From assembly GCF_023612255.1 (NCBI RefSeq), contig NZ_CP063231.1:1346001-1410000 (forward strand): a DNA stretch of 64,000 nucleotides, written 5' to 3'. The stretch's first letter is position 1; every line of letters starts with the position of its first letter. The position numbers were made by a program, and so were the translations under genes. This stretch comes from Luteibacter flocculans. Lineage in GTDB: Bacteria > Pseudomonadota > Gammaproteobacteria > Xanthomonadales > Rhodanobacteraceae. Below are positions 16,292 to 22,942 of the stretch, piece by piece. Under the pieces are notes generated by a model. That model did not search any database. It saw nothing but the letters and a program-made list of their open reading frames with translations, and had not been told where the DNA came from.

Positions 16292-16571
16292 GGCTTCATC
16301 CGTCGAGGTAATCGACCGATTCTAGGCGTGGTGAGGAGGCGCTGGAAGTCCCGTATTGGGCCTCGCCAAGCCAGCGCCCGTCTTTGACCCGAGCATGCCT
16401 AGGGCCGTCTCCAGTGGCGCGTCTATGGGAGAACCGTCGTGAGCCTATGGAGTGGTAGCACCCGACCATCATCCCTTGTAGCGATCCGCCTCTAGGCGGC
16501 CTCATGGCATTTCTAAAGTAGAGGGGTTTAGACCTTTACTCACTCCAGCCATGCTTGGCGCGATAGCTTCA
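16292..16571. other. Gene-free stretch between two minus-strand genes
   Basis: I see no convincing gene in these 280 bases. Short GC-rich inverted segments are present near 16480-16500 (CCGCCTCTAGGCGG), which may form a hairpin. It may contain the promoter for the GNAT-like gene and the end of the upstream transcript's neighbourhood. Confidence 0.25.
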
Positions 16572-17312
16572 CTAGCGGTGCGTGGGACGACCAATGGCTG
16601 ACAGATGGTGCTTGAAGATCTCCTCCGCTTCTCGAATCGGGTGCATCGCGTCTGCTTCTAACCCCGCTACTCGGTTACACCGTAGATAGCCGTCTGCCGA
16701 CGCAATTACAAGATGATCCAAAACCGGCAGCAGGGTTTCCCTGCCCACTTCATGAGTCGTCAGCGTCCACTCTTTCATCATTGCCAAGTTGCCCCGAGCC
16801 ATAGCTTTGATCTTGCGGAAGCTCAAGAGGACCAAGCCGAATGCCGCGGCGTCCTCGTAGTCGAACAGATTGATCTTCTCGATTGTCCAGTCCAAAGCTT
16901 CAACCGGAAATTGAGTGATCTGGTGATAGATGCCAGGAAGCTCAAATCGGTCCTCCTTCAGCATTCTTGACCAGAGTGTGCCGTGCACCATGAGGTCGTA
17001 GAAGTCTCTGGACATTACAGCCGCGTGCAGTTTTGCTTGCCGCAATTCTTCGTCTGCGCGTGCTCTTGCTTCGGCGTTCCGCATATCTCGCTCTGCTTCT
17101 ACTGCTCGTTTGCCTCCCTGCAACGAATAATAGATGGCTGCGAATGTAGCGATCGCAGCCAGGAGCCCCACGCCTACGGCCGACCACTCTGCCAACTTGT
17201 CTGCTCGAAATGGTCCGCAGGCCGCGCGTGGAAGACGAAAGATCGCCCAGGAAACTGCTCCTCCTACCAAGCAACCGATAAATAGGAGTGCAGTAGACCG
17301 AATCGCCCTCAT
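16572..17312 (-). CDS. Two-TM coiled-coil hypothetical membrane protein
   Basis: The 246-residue protein has two N-terminal transmembrane segments (about 6-26 and 45-65), then a charged helical stretch (GKRAVEAERDMRNAEARA), and a cytoplasmic helical domain (about 100-246) with no known motif. This layout is frequent in accessory regions. No catalytic residues are apparent, so no function is proposed. Confidence 0.55.
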   Translation of the reverse strand: MRAIRSTALLFIGCLVGGAVSWAIFRLPRAACGPFRADKLAEWSAVGVGLLAAIATFAAIYYSLQGGKRAVEAERDMRNAEARARADEELRQAKLHAAVMSRDFYDLMVHGTLWSRMLKEDRFELPGIYHQITQFPVEALDWTIEKINLFDYEDAAAFGLVLLSFRKIKAMARGNLAMMKEWTLTTHEVGRETLLPVLDHLVIASADGYLRCNRVAGLEADAMHPIREAEEIFKHHLSAIGRPTHR

Positions 17313-17600
17313 AAATGGATGCTCCTACGATGGCTCAAGCCAGCGGCTTTGATTTATATCAATGAATCAAACTGGGTCTGACCGACCGGCAGTCATGTAG
17401 CGAAGTGCCCGTAGTCGCTCCCTAACAGCTACTCCATGGGGAAAGCAAGGGTGTCCCCGGTAGGGTGGTAGCGGCTAGGGTGGCATGCATGATGGAGGGT
17501 AGCCCGCACGCGATTGAGGCGGTTCCATCACTAAAGTAGTGACGAGTAGCAATGCAACCCATCCCACAGTGAGACGATGTGCGATGGATGTATAGGAAAG
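17313..17600. other. Gene-free stretch
   Basis: No credible ORF, RNA gene or terminator is seen in these 288 bases. Base composition is mixed and less GC-rich than the chromosome to the right, as in the rest of the element. Confidence 0.25.
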
Positions 17601-17981
17601 TTAGGGCGGTTTAGGGGCACCGCGAACAAACGTCTTTGCTTCGGCAAGAACACTGGCACCATGACGCTTCATGATTAGCTCATCAAAGTGACCACTGAGA
17701 AACTCATCCCAGGTGCAGCGAGCTGAGCCAGAACTGTGCGCGAAGCGACCGGTCGCAACCAACACGGTGCCGTCTGGGTAAACCATCAGTTCGTCAAGAT
17801 CACCATTCGGAATGTCACTGGTCCACGTGCGAAGTGGGCTTTGCATAGGGGCCATACGACGTTTCCTAGGGCAGGCTGGCTGTTGATTTACAATGAATCG
17901 GCCTGTAAACAACAACAAAATACCGTTGAGAACAATGGGTATCAATGGCCCATCAACAACAGCAGGTACCCCCGTCATCAT
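17601..17981 (-). CDS. Small hypothetical protein, possibly membrane-anchored
   Basis: Read from ATG 17981 the 126-residue product begins with a hydrophobic segment (GPLIPIVLNGILLLFTG) followed by a soluble domain (DELMVYPDGTVLVATG). A shorter start at 17855 (MAPMQSPLRT) is possible. The long start overlaps the upstream stop (ATGATGA), favouring translational coupling. It resembles the small beta-type domain of its neighbour only in general character; no family is recognised. Confidence 0.45.
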   Translation of the reverse strand: MMTGVPAVVDGPLIPIVLNGILLLFTGRFIVNQQPACPRKRRMAPMQSPLRTWTSDIPNGDLDELMVYPDGTVLVATGRFAHSSGSARCTWDEFLSGHFDELIMKRHGASVLAEAKTFVRGAPKPP

Positions 17982-18253
17982 TTGATGCGCGTCGCCTCTA
18001 CCGTCTCGTTGTCGTCTACGTTGATTAGCTTATCGTCACAGACCACGATTTCAGTCATGGGTAGCCAAAGTGCGCTGTTGATCTTGTCGATAGAAGAAAC
18101 TTCCCAAATAGTCCCGTCGTTGAGGACGATGATTCCCCCGTCGTCTGCAACCGACTGAACCCAATAGCCGCTGTCGCATGCTGATGCGGTTTTCGGTGAG
18201 GTGGCGAGGGCGAGGAAGACGAGAGACGCTAACCATTTAGCGAGTGACTGCAT
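17978..18253 (-). CDS. Small exported hypothetical protein
   Basis: The 91-residue product has a signal peptide (LASLVFLALATSPKTASA then C) and a short mature domain (DDGGIIVLNDGTIWEVSSID, DKLINVDDNETVEATRI) of the kind seen in many small periplasmic proteins of proteobacteria. Two cysteines could form a disulfide. It overlaps the lipoprotein gene upstream by 17 bp and the next gene downstream by 4 bp, giving a three-gene operon of envelope proteins. Confidence 0.6.
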   Translation of the reverse strand: MQSLAKWLASLVFLALATSPKTASACDSGYWVQSVADDGGIIVLNDGTIWEVSSIDKINSALWLPMTEIVVCDDKLINVDDNETVEATRIK

Positions 18254-18698
18254 AAGCCTTCATCCTGTATTTGTTCCGAATGCTCGACTGGATGAAAGCC
18301 ACGTCGAACGCCTGGACGCCTTCCGGCTGGCCCTTGAAGCAGCGGACCATGAGCTTGCTGTTGGGCTTGACCATGGGGAAGACGCCACCCGTGGAAATAG
18401 CCGTGTTCTCTCCATAGGCCGCCGTATTGACCGTGACAGCCCCTGTTGTGGACGTCTCGGCCCCGTTGAGGATGGCGAAGTGGTCGCAGCCCAGGGCTTC
18501 CGATTTGTCTGCCGCCCGGAGGATGGCAAAGTCCGACGCTTGTTCTGGCGTCGTATAGGCGTTGGCCGCGAAATTGACCATGAAGGTATCTGGCGACAGC
18601 TGGGTTTCGCTGAACCCGCCTGACCAGCCCTTGGCCTTGTAGCCGGTAGCACAGCCCGCCAGGCAAACTGCCAGCAGGGCGCAAAGTAGCTTCCCCAT
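18237..18698 (-). CDS. CC0125/CC1285-like lipoprotein
   Basis: The 153-residue protein has a signal peptide ending in the lipobox LAGC (Cys15) and a mature part with GGFSETQLSPDTFMVNFAAN and YTTPEQASDFAILRAAD, matching the CC0125/CC1285 family of small lipoproteins. The role in the envelope is not known. It is first in a three-gene minus-strand operon at the right end of the integrated element. Confidence 0.75.
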   Translation of the reverse strand: MGKLLCALLAVCLAGCATGYKAKGWSGGFSETQLSPDTFMVNFAANAYTTPEQASDFAILRAADKSEALGCDHFAILNGAETSTTGAVTVNTAAYGENTAISTGGVFPMVKPNSKLMVRCFKGQPEGVQAFDVAFIQSSIRNKYRMKAYAVTR

Positions 18699-18726
18699 AT
18701 TCCTTCCCCTGATTGACTCACCCCTG

Positions 18727-18741
18727 GGCCTATTCTAGGCC
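18727..18741. other. Short palindrome upstream of lipoprotein gene
   Basis: GGCCTATTCTAGGCC is a perfect 6-bp-arm inverted repeat with a 3-base centre, 29 bp upstream of the lipoprotein start. It could be an operator or a simple hairpin. Confidence 0.3.
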
Positions 18742-18760
18742 GATCCAGGCAGAAGCGAAG

Positions 18761-18779
18761 GTGAGTAACTTTGGGAGTA
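18761..18779 (+). repeat. Right 19-bp repeat, possible integrase arm site
   Basis: GTGAGTAACTTTGGGAGTA differs at one base from the copy at 5206-5224, in the same orientation. It sits about 50 bp from a degenerate match to the T-arm and acceptor end of the tRNA-Leu scar. Together they suggest the right end of the element that begins at 5,081. Confidence 0.5.
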
Positions 18780-18790
18780 AGTAGGTCAGG

Positions 18791-19009
18791 TTAGCCATGC
18801 AATCGGCCTAAATACTGGGTATTCGGCGCCCACTCCGGCACCAAGCGTCCCAACGGGTTACGCGAGTCGCAACGACCGCAGCACACCTCACCCGTAGAAT
18901 TCACCGTAAAAATCACTGATGTTCGAGCGTGCGGATGATGGGCGCATCGGAGCCGTAGACATCCGGCGCTTGGTCTCCGCGCTTCACCACGCGTGTCCTT
19001 CGTGTCCAT
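18791..19009 (-). CDS. Small Cys-rich hypothetical protein
   Basis: From the preferred ATG at 19009 the 72-residue product has CAHH and CCGRC separated by about 16 residues (with VIFTVNSTGEV between), a potential zinc-binding pair. It resembles in style the two Cys/His small genes at the left prophage end. It overlaps the candidate attachment site, so either this gene or that site may be spurious. Confidence 0.35.
   Translation of the reverse strand: MDTKDTRGEARRPSAGCLRLRCAHHPHARTSVIFTVNSTGEVCCGRCDSRNPLGRLVPEWAPNTQYLGRLHG
18829..18843 (+). repeat. Candidate degenerate right attachment site
   Basis: CCCACTCCGGCACCA matches the 3' end of the tRNA-Leu scar (CCCACTCCGGGCACCA at 5066-5081) with one base deleted, and is preceded by TGGGTATTCGG, similar to the T-arm. 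A true att copy should match better, so either the site has decayed or this is a coincidence. Confidence 0.3.
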
Positions 19010-19174
19010 GATGCCTTCCCGCTTCAAGTGGGGTGGGCCACTGCGCCGTTGTCGGCAAACACGCCGTTTGCAATCGCGACCTTCACATTACCGCGTGTCT
19101 TTCGTCACGGCTGATTGGGAAGGCTTGCGCCTCACCGGTCAGGAAAACCACACGGAGAAGGGTGGAAGATCACT

Positions 19175-19456
19175 ATGCTGCAACTTAATCCGCCGCTGCC
19201 ACTCAACACCCCGAAGGGTGAGGGCTTCGCACACTTTCTGATCGACTATGGTCCCGAGTCGGATCTGTACTGGACGGTCTTCATTACAGAGACGGGCGAG
19301 ATTTGGACGTTCGCGAATCGAGAGGTGCGCGCGTCGAAGAACATTACGCTTGGCCGCACGTCACCGTCGCAACCGCGCCCTCCGGTCCGCCGCGTCGATA
19401 CCGCGGAAAAGAGGGGAGAGCGCGCAGTAGTGCCCTTGGGTTCGAAAGACGCGTAA
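19175..19456 (+). CDS. Phage-type small hypothetical protein
   Basis: The start is set at 19175 (MLQLNPPLPLNTPKG) behind GGTGGAAG. The core (AHFLIDYGPESDLYWTVFITETGEIWTFANREVR then ITLGR; cited in part) is a conserved small domain common in prophages. The C-terminal 30 residues are basic and poorly conserved in character. Its presence suggests that phage-derived DNA continues to about 19,460. Confidence 0.55.
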   Translation: MLQLNPPLPLNTPKGEGFAHFLIDYGPESDLYWTVFITETGEIWTFANREVRASKNITLGRTSPSQPRPPVRRVDTAEKRGERAVVPLGSKDA

Positions 19457-19802
19457 GCGTGCGCTCGATCGAGCCACCATTCGCAATATGAGAGTCGCCT
19501 GCCCTAGGCTACCTGGCGGATGCATATTAATCGTCCCCAGCAGGGCCTTATGGGATCGCTTACCAGCAGGCGTAGCGTGGATTGCACCACTCGTCTGCTA
19601 GTCCGATCCGCTGATGTGGCGGATACATCGTCGTCTATAAGCGCCCTCAGGGCTTACTCGAGTCCCGACTACTTCTTTGACGGTCTGACGACAGGCTCAT
19701 CGAAGTCGTCGTGCCGTGTCACAGAGCAAGCGACTCAATCGTCTAGGCATTAGCGACCGACACGTTGTCGGTCATCGTCTGGACGACCAAAGGGCTCTCG
19801 AC
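19457..19802. other. Gene-free stretch at mobile-DNA/chromosome transition
   Basis: No convincing gene is present in these 346 bases. The only ORFs lack a start signal and coding character. The stretch probably marks the border between element DNA and the chromosomal stress-gene group, and must contain the promoter of the AhpD-like gene. Confidence 0.25.
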
Positions 19803-20258
19803 ATGAATCGCGCTAACTGGTTTACCGCCTCACCCGACGGCGCCAAGGCATTGACCGGCTTGCACCACTTCGTAACGACAGGCACTGCGCTGTCGCCGAA
19901 GCTGATCCATCTGGTGTTCCTGCGTGTCTCGCAGATCAACGGGTGCGCTCACTGTATCGACATCCACACGCGGGATCTCATCAAGACCGGTATGTCAGTG
20001 GACACCGTCGTGCTCGTACCCGTCTGGCACGAGGTCACCTACCTGTTCACGGAACAGGAGCGAGCGGCCCTCGCGTGGGCCGAAGAGGTTACTGAAGTCG
20101 GTGAGACGCACGCTTCCGACGAGGCCTACGCGAAAGCGTCCGCGATATTCAGTGAGAAGGATCTGGTAGACCTCACGCTCACGATTGCCGCCATGAACGC
20201 CATCAATCGGATGGGCATCAGTTTTCGTTTGAAGCCTCGCGCCAGAGCAGATGTCTGA
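19803..20258 (+). CDS. AhpD-like carboxymuconolactone decarboxylase-family protein
   Basis: The 151-residue protein has the CxxC redox motif in NGCAHCIDIH (C48, C51), with the downstream His, of the AhpD/CMD family, plus flanking helices (LIHLVFLRVSQ; ERAALAWAEEVTEV; LVDLTLTIAAMNAINRMGI). These proteins act as alkylhydroperoxidases or peroxidase-like enzymes reduced by thiols. The start at 19803 is chosen because the family begins close to this Met; an upstream ATG at 19716 would add unrelated residues. It probably serves in oxidative stress defence. Confidence 0.88.
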   Translation: MNRANWFTASPDGAKALTGLHHFVTTGTALSPKLIHLVFLRVSQINGCAHCIDIHTRDLIKTGMSVDTVVLVPVWHEVTYLFTEQERAALAWAEEVTEVGETHASDEAYAKASAIFSEKDLVDLTLTIAAMNAINRMGISFRLKPRARADV

Positions 20259-20376
20259 GGGTCCATCGTCTCCTAAGCGGAATCGGCTTTCAGAACCTGC
20301 ACGCGTTTCACGGTAAATCTTGACCCGCGCTCCACGCATTTCGGTCCAGGCTGAACGTCCAACCGAGGAGAGGCTT

Positions 20377-20556
20377 ATGAGCGACGACAAAAGCAAGCGC
20401 GGGCCTGCCGACGCGCAGCGCATCAACGTGCATGAGACTTATGAAGTCCGCTATTGGACCGAAGCACTCGGCGTGTCGGAGGCGAGACTACGTGAGGTGG
20501 TCGCGGAAGTTGGGGTGATGGCAGACGATGTTCGCCGTGCGCTCCGCAAGCACTGA
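20377..20556 (+). CDS. DUF3606-domain small protein
   Basis: The 59-residue product (ATG 20377, ribosome-binding site AGGAGAGG) matches the DUF3606 pattern: RINVHETYEVRYWTEALGVSEARLREVVAEVG (cited in part), a short two-helix domain common in rhizosphere and plant-associated proteobacteria. Function is unknown. It is a lone gene between two other small ones. Confidence 0.8.
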   Translation: MSDDKSKRGPADAQRINVHETYEVRYWTEALGVSEARLREVVAEVGVMADDVRRALRKH

Positions 20557-20722
20557 ACCAAAGGGTCCTGCTGTTCACACGCCGCCGCTCGACGTTGAAT
20601 CGGGTCGGCCAGATGAGACGGTGAGCTCGGCCGGCGTGTCGATCCTGGCGCGCTTGGCCTGGGTCGCCGTGCTTGGCCTGATCGCGGCTGCGCTAGTGGC
20701 AGCGGCGATTGTGTGGCGATAG
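20528..20722 (+). CDS. Small single-TM hypothetical protein
   Basis: The 64-residue product has a C-terminal transmembrane segment (ARLAWVAVLGLIAAALVAAAIVW) and a polar N-terminus, as in tail-anchored small proteins. It overlaps the DUF3606 gene by 29 bp in another frame and may be coupled to it. The ribosome-binding site is weak, so this is uncertain. Confidence 0.35.
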   Translation: MFAVRSASTEPKGPAVHTPPLDVESGRPDETVSSAGVSILARLAWVAVLGLIAAALVAAAIVWR

Positions 20723-20755
20723 CAGCAGTAGAGCCTCGCGTTCGCGAGCGCCGCG

Positions 20756-21001
20756 TTACGTATGCCGCTGGTTTGCTCTACCGTCGGTGGAGTCTTGGTT
20801 ACCGCGCGGTGCGCCCGTTTTTGCGGCGCACGCAGCACGAGTGAGCGCACGGTCGGCGTCAGTGTCGCCGCTGCGAGCTAGCCGGGTGAGGCAGGTCTCG
20901 TAGGTTTCCGGTTGCGGCCGCGTCGCGTAGTACGCCACACCTACCGCAACTGCCAAGGCGAGTGCTATCCAGGGAAGGCTATCGTAGAGAGTCTTGGGCA
21001 T
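20756..21001 (-). CDS. Small membrane-anchored hypothetical protein
   Basis: The 81-residue product has an N-terminal transmembrane segment (LPWIALALAVAVGVAYYA) and a short outer domain with two cysteines (YETCLTRLARSGD, RAACAAK), compatible with a small periplasmic anchored domain. No family is recognised. Confidence 0.45.
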   Translation of the reverse strand: MPKTLYDSLPWIALALAVAVGVAYYATRPQPETYETCLTRLARSGDTDADRALTRAACAAKTGAPRGNQDSTDGRANQRHT

Positions 21002-21133
21002 GATGATGTCGCGGTCGCAGCACGGTCATTATAGTCCGGCGGCCATGTGCAGACGATCTAGCTGAGGACTTCACGCCGTTCCGATGCGACAGCGAAGAGC
21101 CTTGGCGAATCGCGGAGTTTTGGGGAGGACGTT

Positions 21134-21319
21134 ATGGCTACGACTTCATCGAGTTCACATACGAGCACCATAGGCGCGCTGGCAGCTGGGCAGCTTCTCG
21201 CCAAGGCGGCCGGTGGGCGATGGGGCCCGGCGATCCTGATACTCGCCGGCATCGTGTTGCTCCGGAAGGGCGCCGCCGCGAGGGCGGCGCGACGAGTCAG
21301 AGCGGGCTTGCCGCGATAA
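21134..21319 (+). CDS. Tiny membrane protein
   Basis: The 61-residue product starts at 21134 behind a good GGGGAGG ribosome-binding site. It has a Ser/Thr-rich N-terminus, one hydrophobic segment (RWGPAILILAGIVLLRKGA) and a basic C-terminus. It ends convergently one base before the next minus-strand gene. Confidence 0.45.
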   Translation: MATTSSSSHTSTIGALAAGQLLAKAAGGRWGPAILILAGIVLLRKGAAARAARRVRAGLPR

Positions 21320-21320
21320 A

Positions 21321-21467
21321 TCACTTCTTCTGGTGATTGTCCTCGCCGGTATCGTCCAGCGGATCGCCGGACGCATCGGTCGGTGGCTGTTCCGTCGGAC
21401 CGCGGCGATCTTTCGGCGGATCGTTCTGACCTGGATGCTGCGGCGGGCGGTTTTTCTCATTGGCCAT
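21321..21467 (-). CDS. Tiny hydrophilic disordered protein
   Basis: From ATG 21467, preceded by AGGAGA, the 48-residue product is very polar and rich in Pro, Asp, Lys and Gln (MANEKNRPPQHPGQNDPP), with no hydrophobic core. Such small hydrophilic proteins are frequent among general-stress genes. Longer in-frame readings upstream lack coding character. Confidence 0.45.
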   Translation of the reverse strand: MANEKNRPPQHPGQNDPPKDRRGPTEQPPTDASGDPLDDTGEDNHQKK

Positions 21468-21550
21468 GCGATATCTCCTCTCAGTGGAGGATCTACGATG
21501 GCGGTCATCGACTGACGATGACGTCGTCGCGATGTGAGAAGAGCGTAGCC

Positions 21551-21841
21551 TCAGTGAGCCGTGTTCTTTCGACCGACGCCAGCAACAGACGGGGGCGGAA
21601 GGCCAATACGTACAGGCGTTTCCGCCTGAGTTGCCTGATCCGTCAACAGCGGTGTCACGATCGCCATCCATCCTTCAGCAAACGATCGAATGTCGCGAGG
21701 ACGGCGTTCCGGCATATAGCTCGCCATGGCCTTCGAAAGCGCGGCCGCCAGGATGGCGGGTTCGGGATGCGTCGAAATGGCGGCCTCGAGTGCCGATTCG
21801 AGCGCCGCGAGCTTTCCGAGAAGATAGGTGCGGTCATCCAT
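21551..21841 (-). CDS. Small helical hypothetical protein
   Basis: The 96-residue product (ATG 21841, AAGGA upstream) is predicted to be mainly helical (LLGKLAALESALEAAI, PAILAAALSKAMASYM) with a Pro-rich tail. No family is recognised. It is oriented toward the other small genes and away from the response regulator gene. Confidence 0.45.
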   Translation of the reverse strand: MDDRTYLLGKLAALESALEAAISTHPEPAILAAALSKAMASYMPERRPRDIRSFAEGWMAIVTPLLTDQATQAETPVRIGLPPPSVAGVGRKNTAH

Positions 21842-22152
21842 GATGTGTCCTTGCATGGTCCTTGACTGGGGTCGCCTGAACGGCGGCCGTGATTCCTGTG
21901 CGCGGCGGCGATGCATCGCGACGCGCGTTCGAACCGCTAGGACATCGCCTACGCGGGATTGCGGCCGACGATGACATGATCATCCGGCCTTGTCACCTCG
22001 CGCGCCACGGAAATACCGCTACATAACGAGGCGCCGGGCCACGATGATACCCGCACGCTGGTTGTCTCGCCTGCACATCTGGCATTGTATGCATTCGCAG
22101 GCGGCGCCGGTTTACCGTGCGCCTAGAACAGTCGGCCCAGGGAGGGCACTTG
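21842..22152. other. Divergent intergenic region upstream of response regulator gene
   Basis: This 311-bp region separates a minus-strand small gene from the plus-strand response regulator gene and so must carry promoters for both. A short palindrome ATGATCAT at about 21977 is visible. No clear -35/-10 pair or small RNA was identified. Confidence 0.3.
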
Positions 22153-22806
22153 ATGATTAATGTCGTATTGGTCGACGACCATGAACTGGTCAGGACCGGC
22201 TTTCGGATGATCCTGCAACAGCAGGCCGATATCCGGATCAGGGGAGAGGCGAGCTCAGCGGAGGAGGGCCTGCGCCTGATTCGCTCGCATTCACCGGACA
22301 TCGCGCTCGTCGATGTCCACATGCCCGGAATGAGCGGCGTGGAGCTTACCGAGCGCATCATTCGTGCGAAATTGCGCACGAATATCGTCATTCTCACCGT
22401 TGTCGACGACGCGCGGTTTCCGAAGCGTCTGCTTGATGCCGGTGCGCTGGGATACCTCACGAAGGGGTGTTCGGCAGACGAATTGCTCAGTGCGGTGCGT
22501 CAGGTGGCATCGGGACGCCGTTATCTGGCGCCGACGGTGGCGCAGCAGTTGGCGCTCGCCACGCTCGATGGCTCGGATTCCCCGTTCGATACGTTGTCTA
22601 CTCGCGAGATGGAAGTTTCGATGATGTTGGTCCGCGGCATGCCGCTGACTTCGATTGGCGAGCGGCTCAATCTCAGCCCGAAAACCGTCTCGACCTACAA
22701 GCAGCGGCTGATGGAGAAGCTTCACGTCGAGCACGTGGTGGGCCTTGCTCATCTCATGACGGTCCACGGCCTGCTGGACACGCATAACCATCAGGTCGGC
22801 AATTGA
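22153..22806 (+). CDS. UvrY/GacA-type response regulator (NarL/FixJ family)
   Basis: The 217-residue protein has a receiver domain with D8, D9, phospho-acceptor D54 (ALVDVHMPG), T82 and K104, and a C-terminal LuxR-type HTH (about 145-205, TLSTREMEVSMMLVRG, SPKTVSTYKQRLMEKL). It resembles UvrY/GacA more than other NarL-type regulators (VVLVDDHELVRTGF, GYLTKGC). No sensor kinase lies nearby, so it is an orphan here. The start at 22153 follows GGAGGG; the GTG at 22117 is less likely. A strong terminator follows. Confidence 0.88.
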   Translation: MINVVLVDDHELVRTGFRMILQQQADIRIRGEASSAEEGLRLIRSHSPDIALVDVHMPGMSGVELTERIIRAKLRTNIVILTVVDDARFPKRLLDAGALGYLTKGCSADELLSAVRQVASGRRYLAPTVAQQLALATLDGSDSPFDTLSTREMEVSMMLVRGMPLTSIGERLNLSPKTVSTYKQRLMEKLHVEHVVGLAHLMTVHGLLDTHNHQVGN

Positions 22807-22832
22807 CGGATCAATAACGCGAGAAGAAGAAC

Positions 22833-22864
22833 AAAAAAACGCCGGGCTAGCCCGGCGTTTTTTT
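22833..22864. terminator. Bidirectional intrinsic terminator
   Basis: An A-run, the hairpin CGCCGGGC-tag-GCCCGGCG in its inverted-repeat form, and a T-run give a perfect terminator on both strands. It serves the response regulator gene on the plus strand and could terminate rne transcripts on the minus strand. Confidence 0.9.
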
Positions 22865-22942
22865 GTGACTCGTTTGTGTGCCGCGGCCTGCTGACTTGAG
22901 AAGAGCCTGAAACTCTTCTCAAATCGATGCCTCGGTCCGGCC

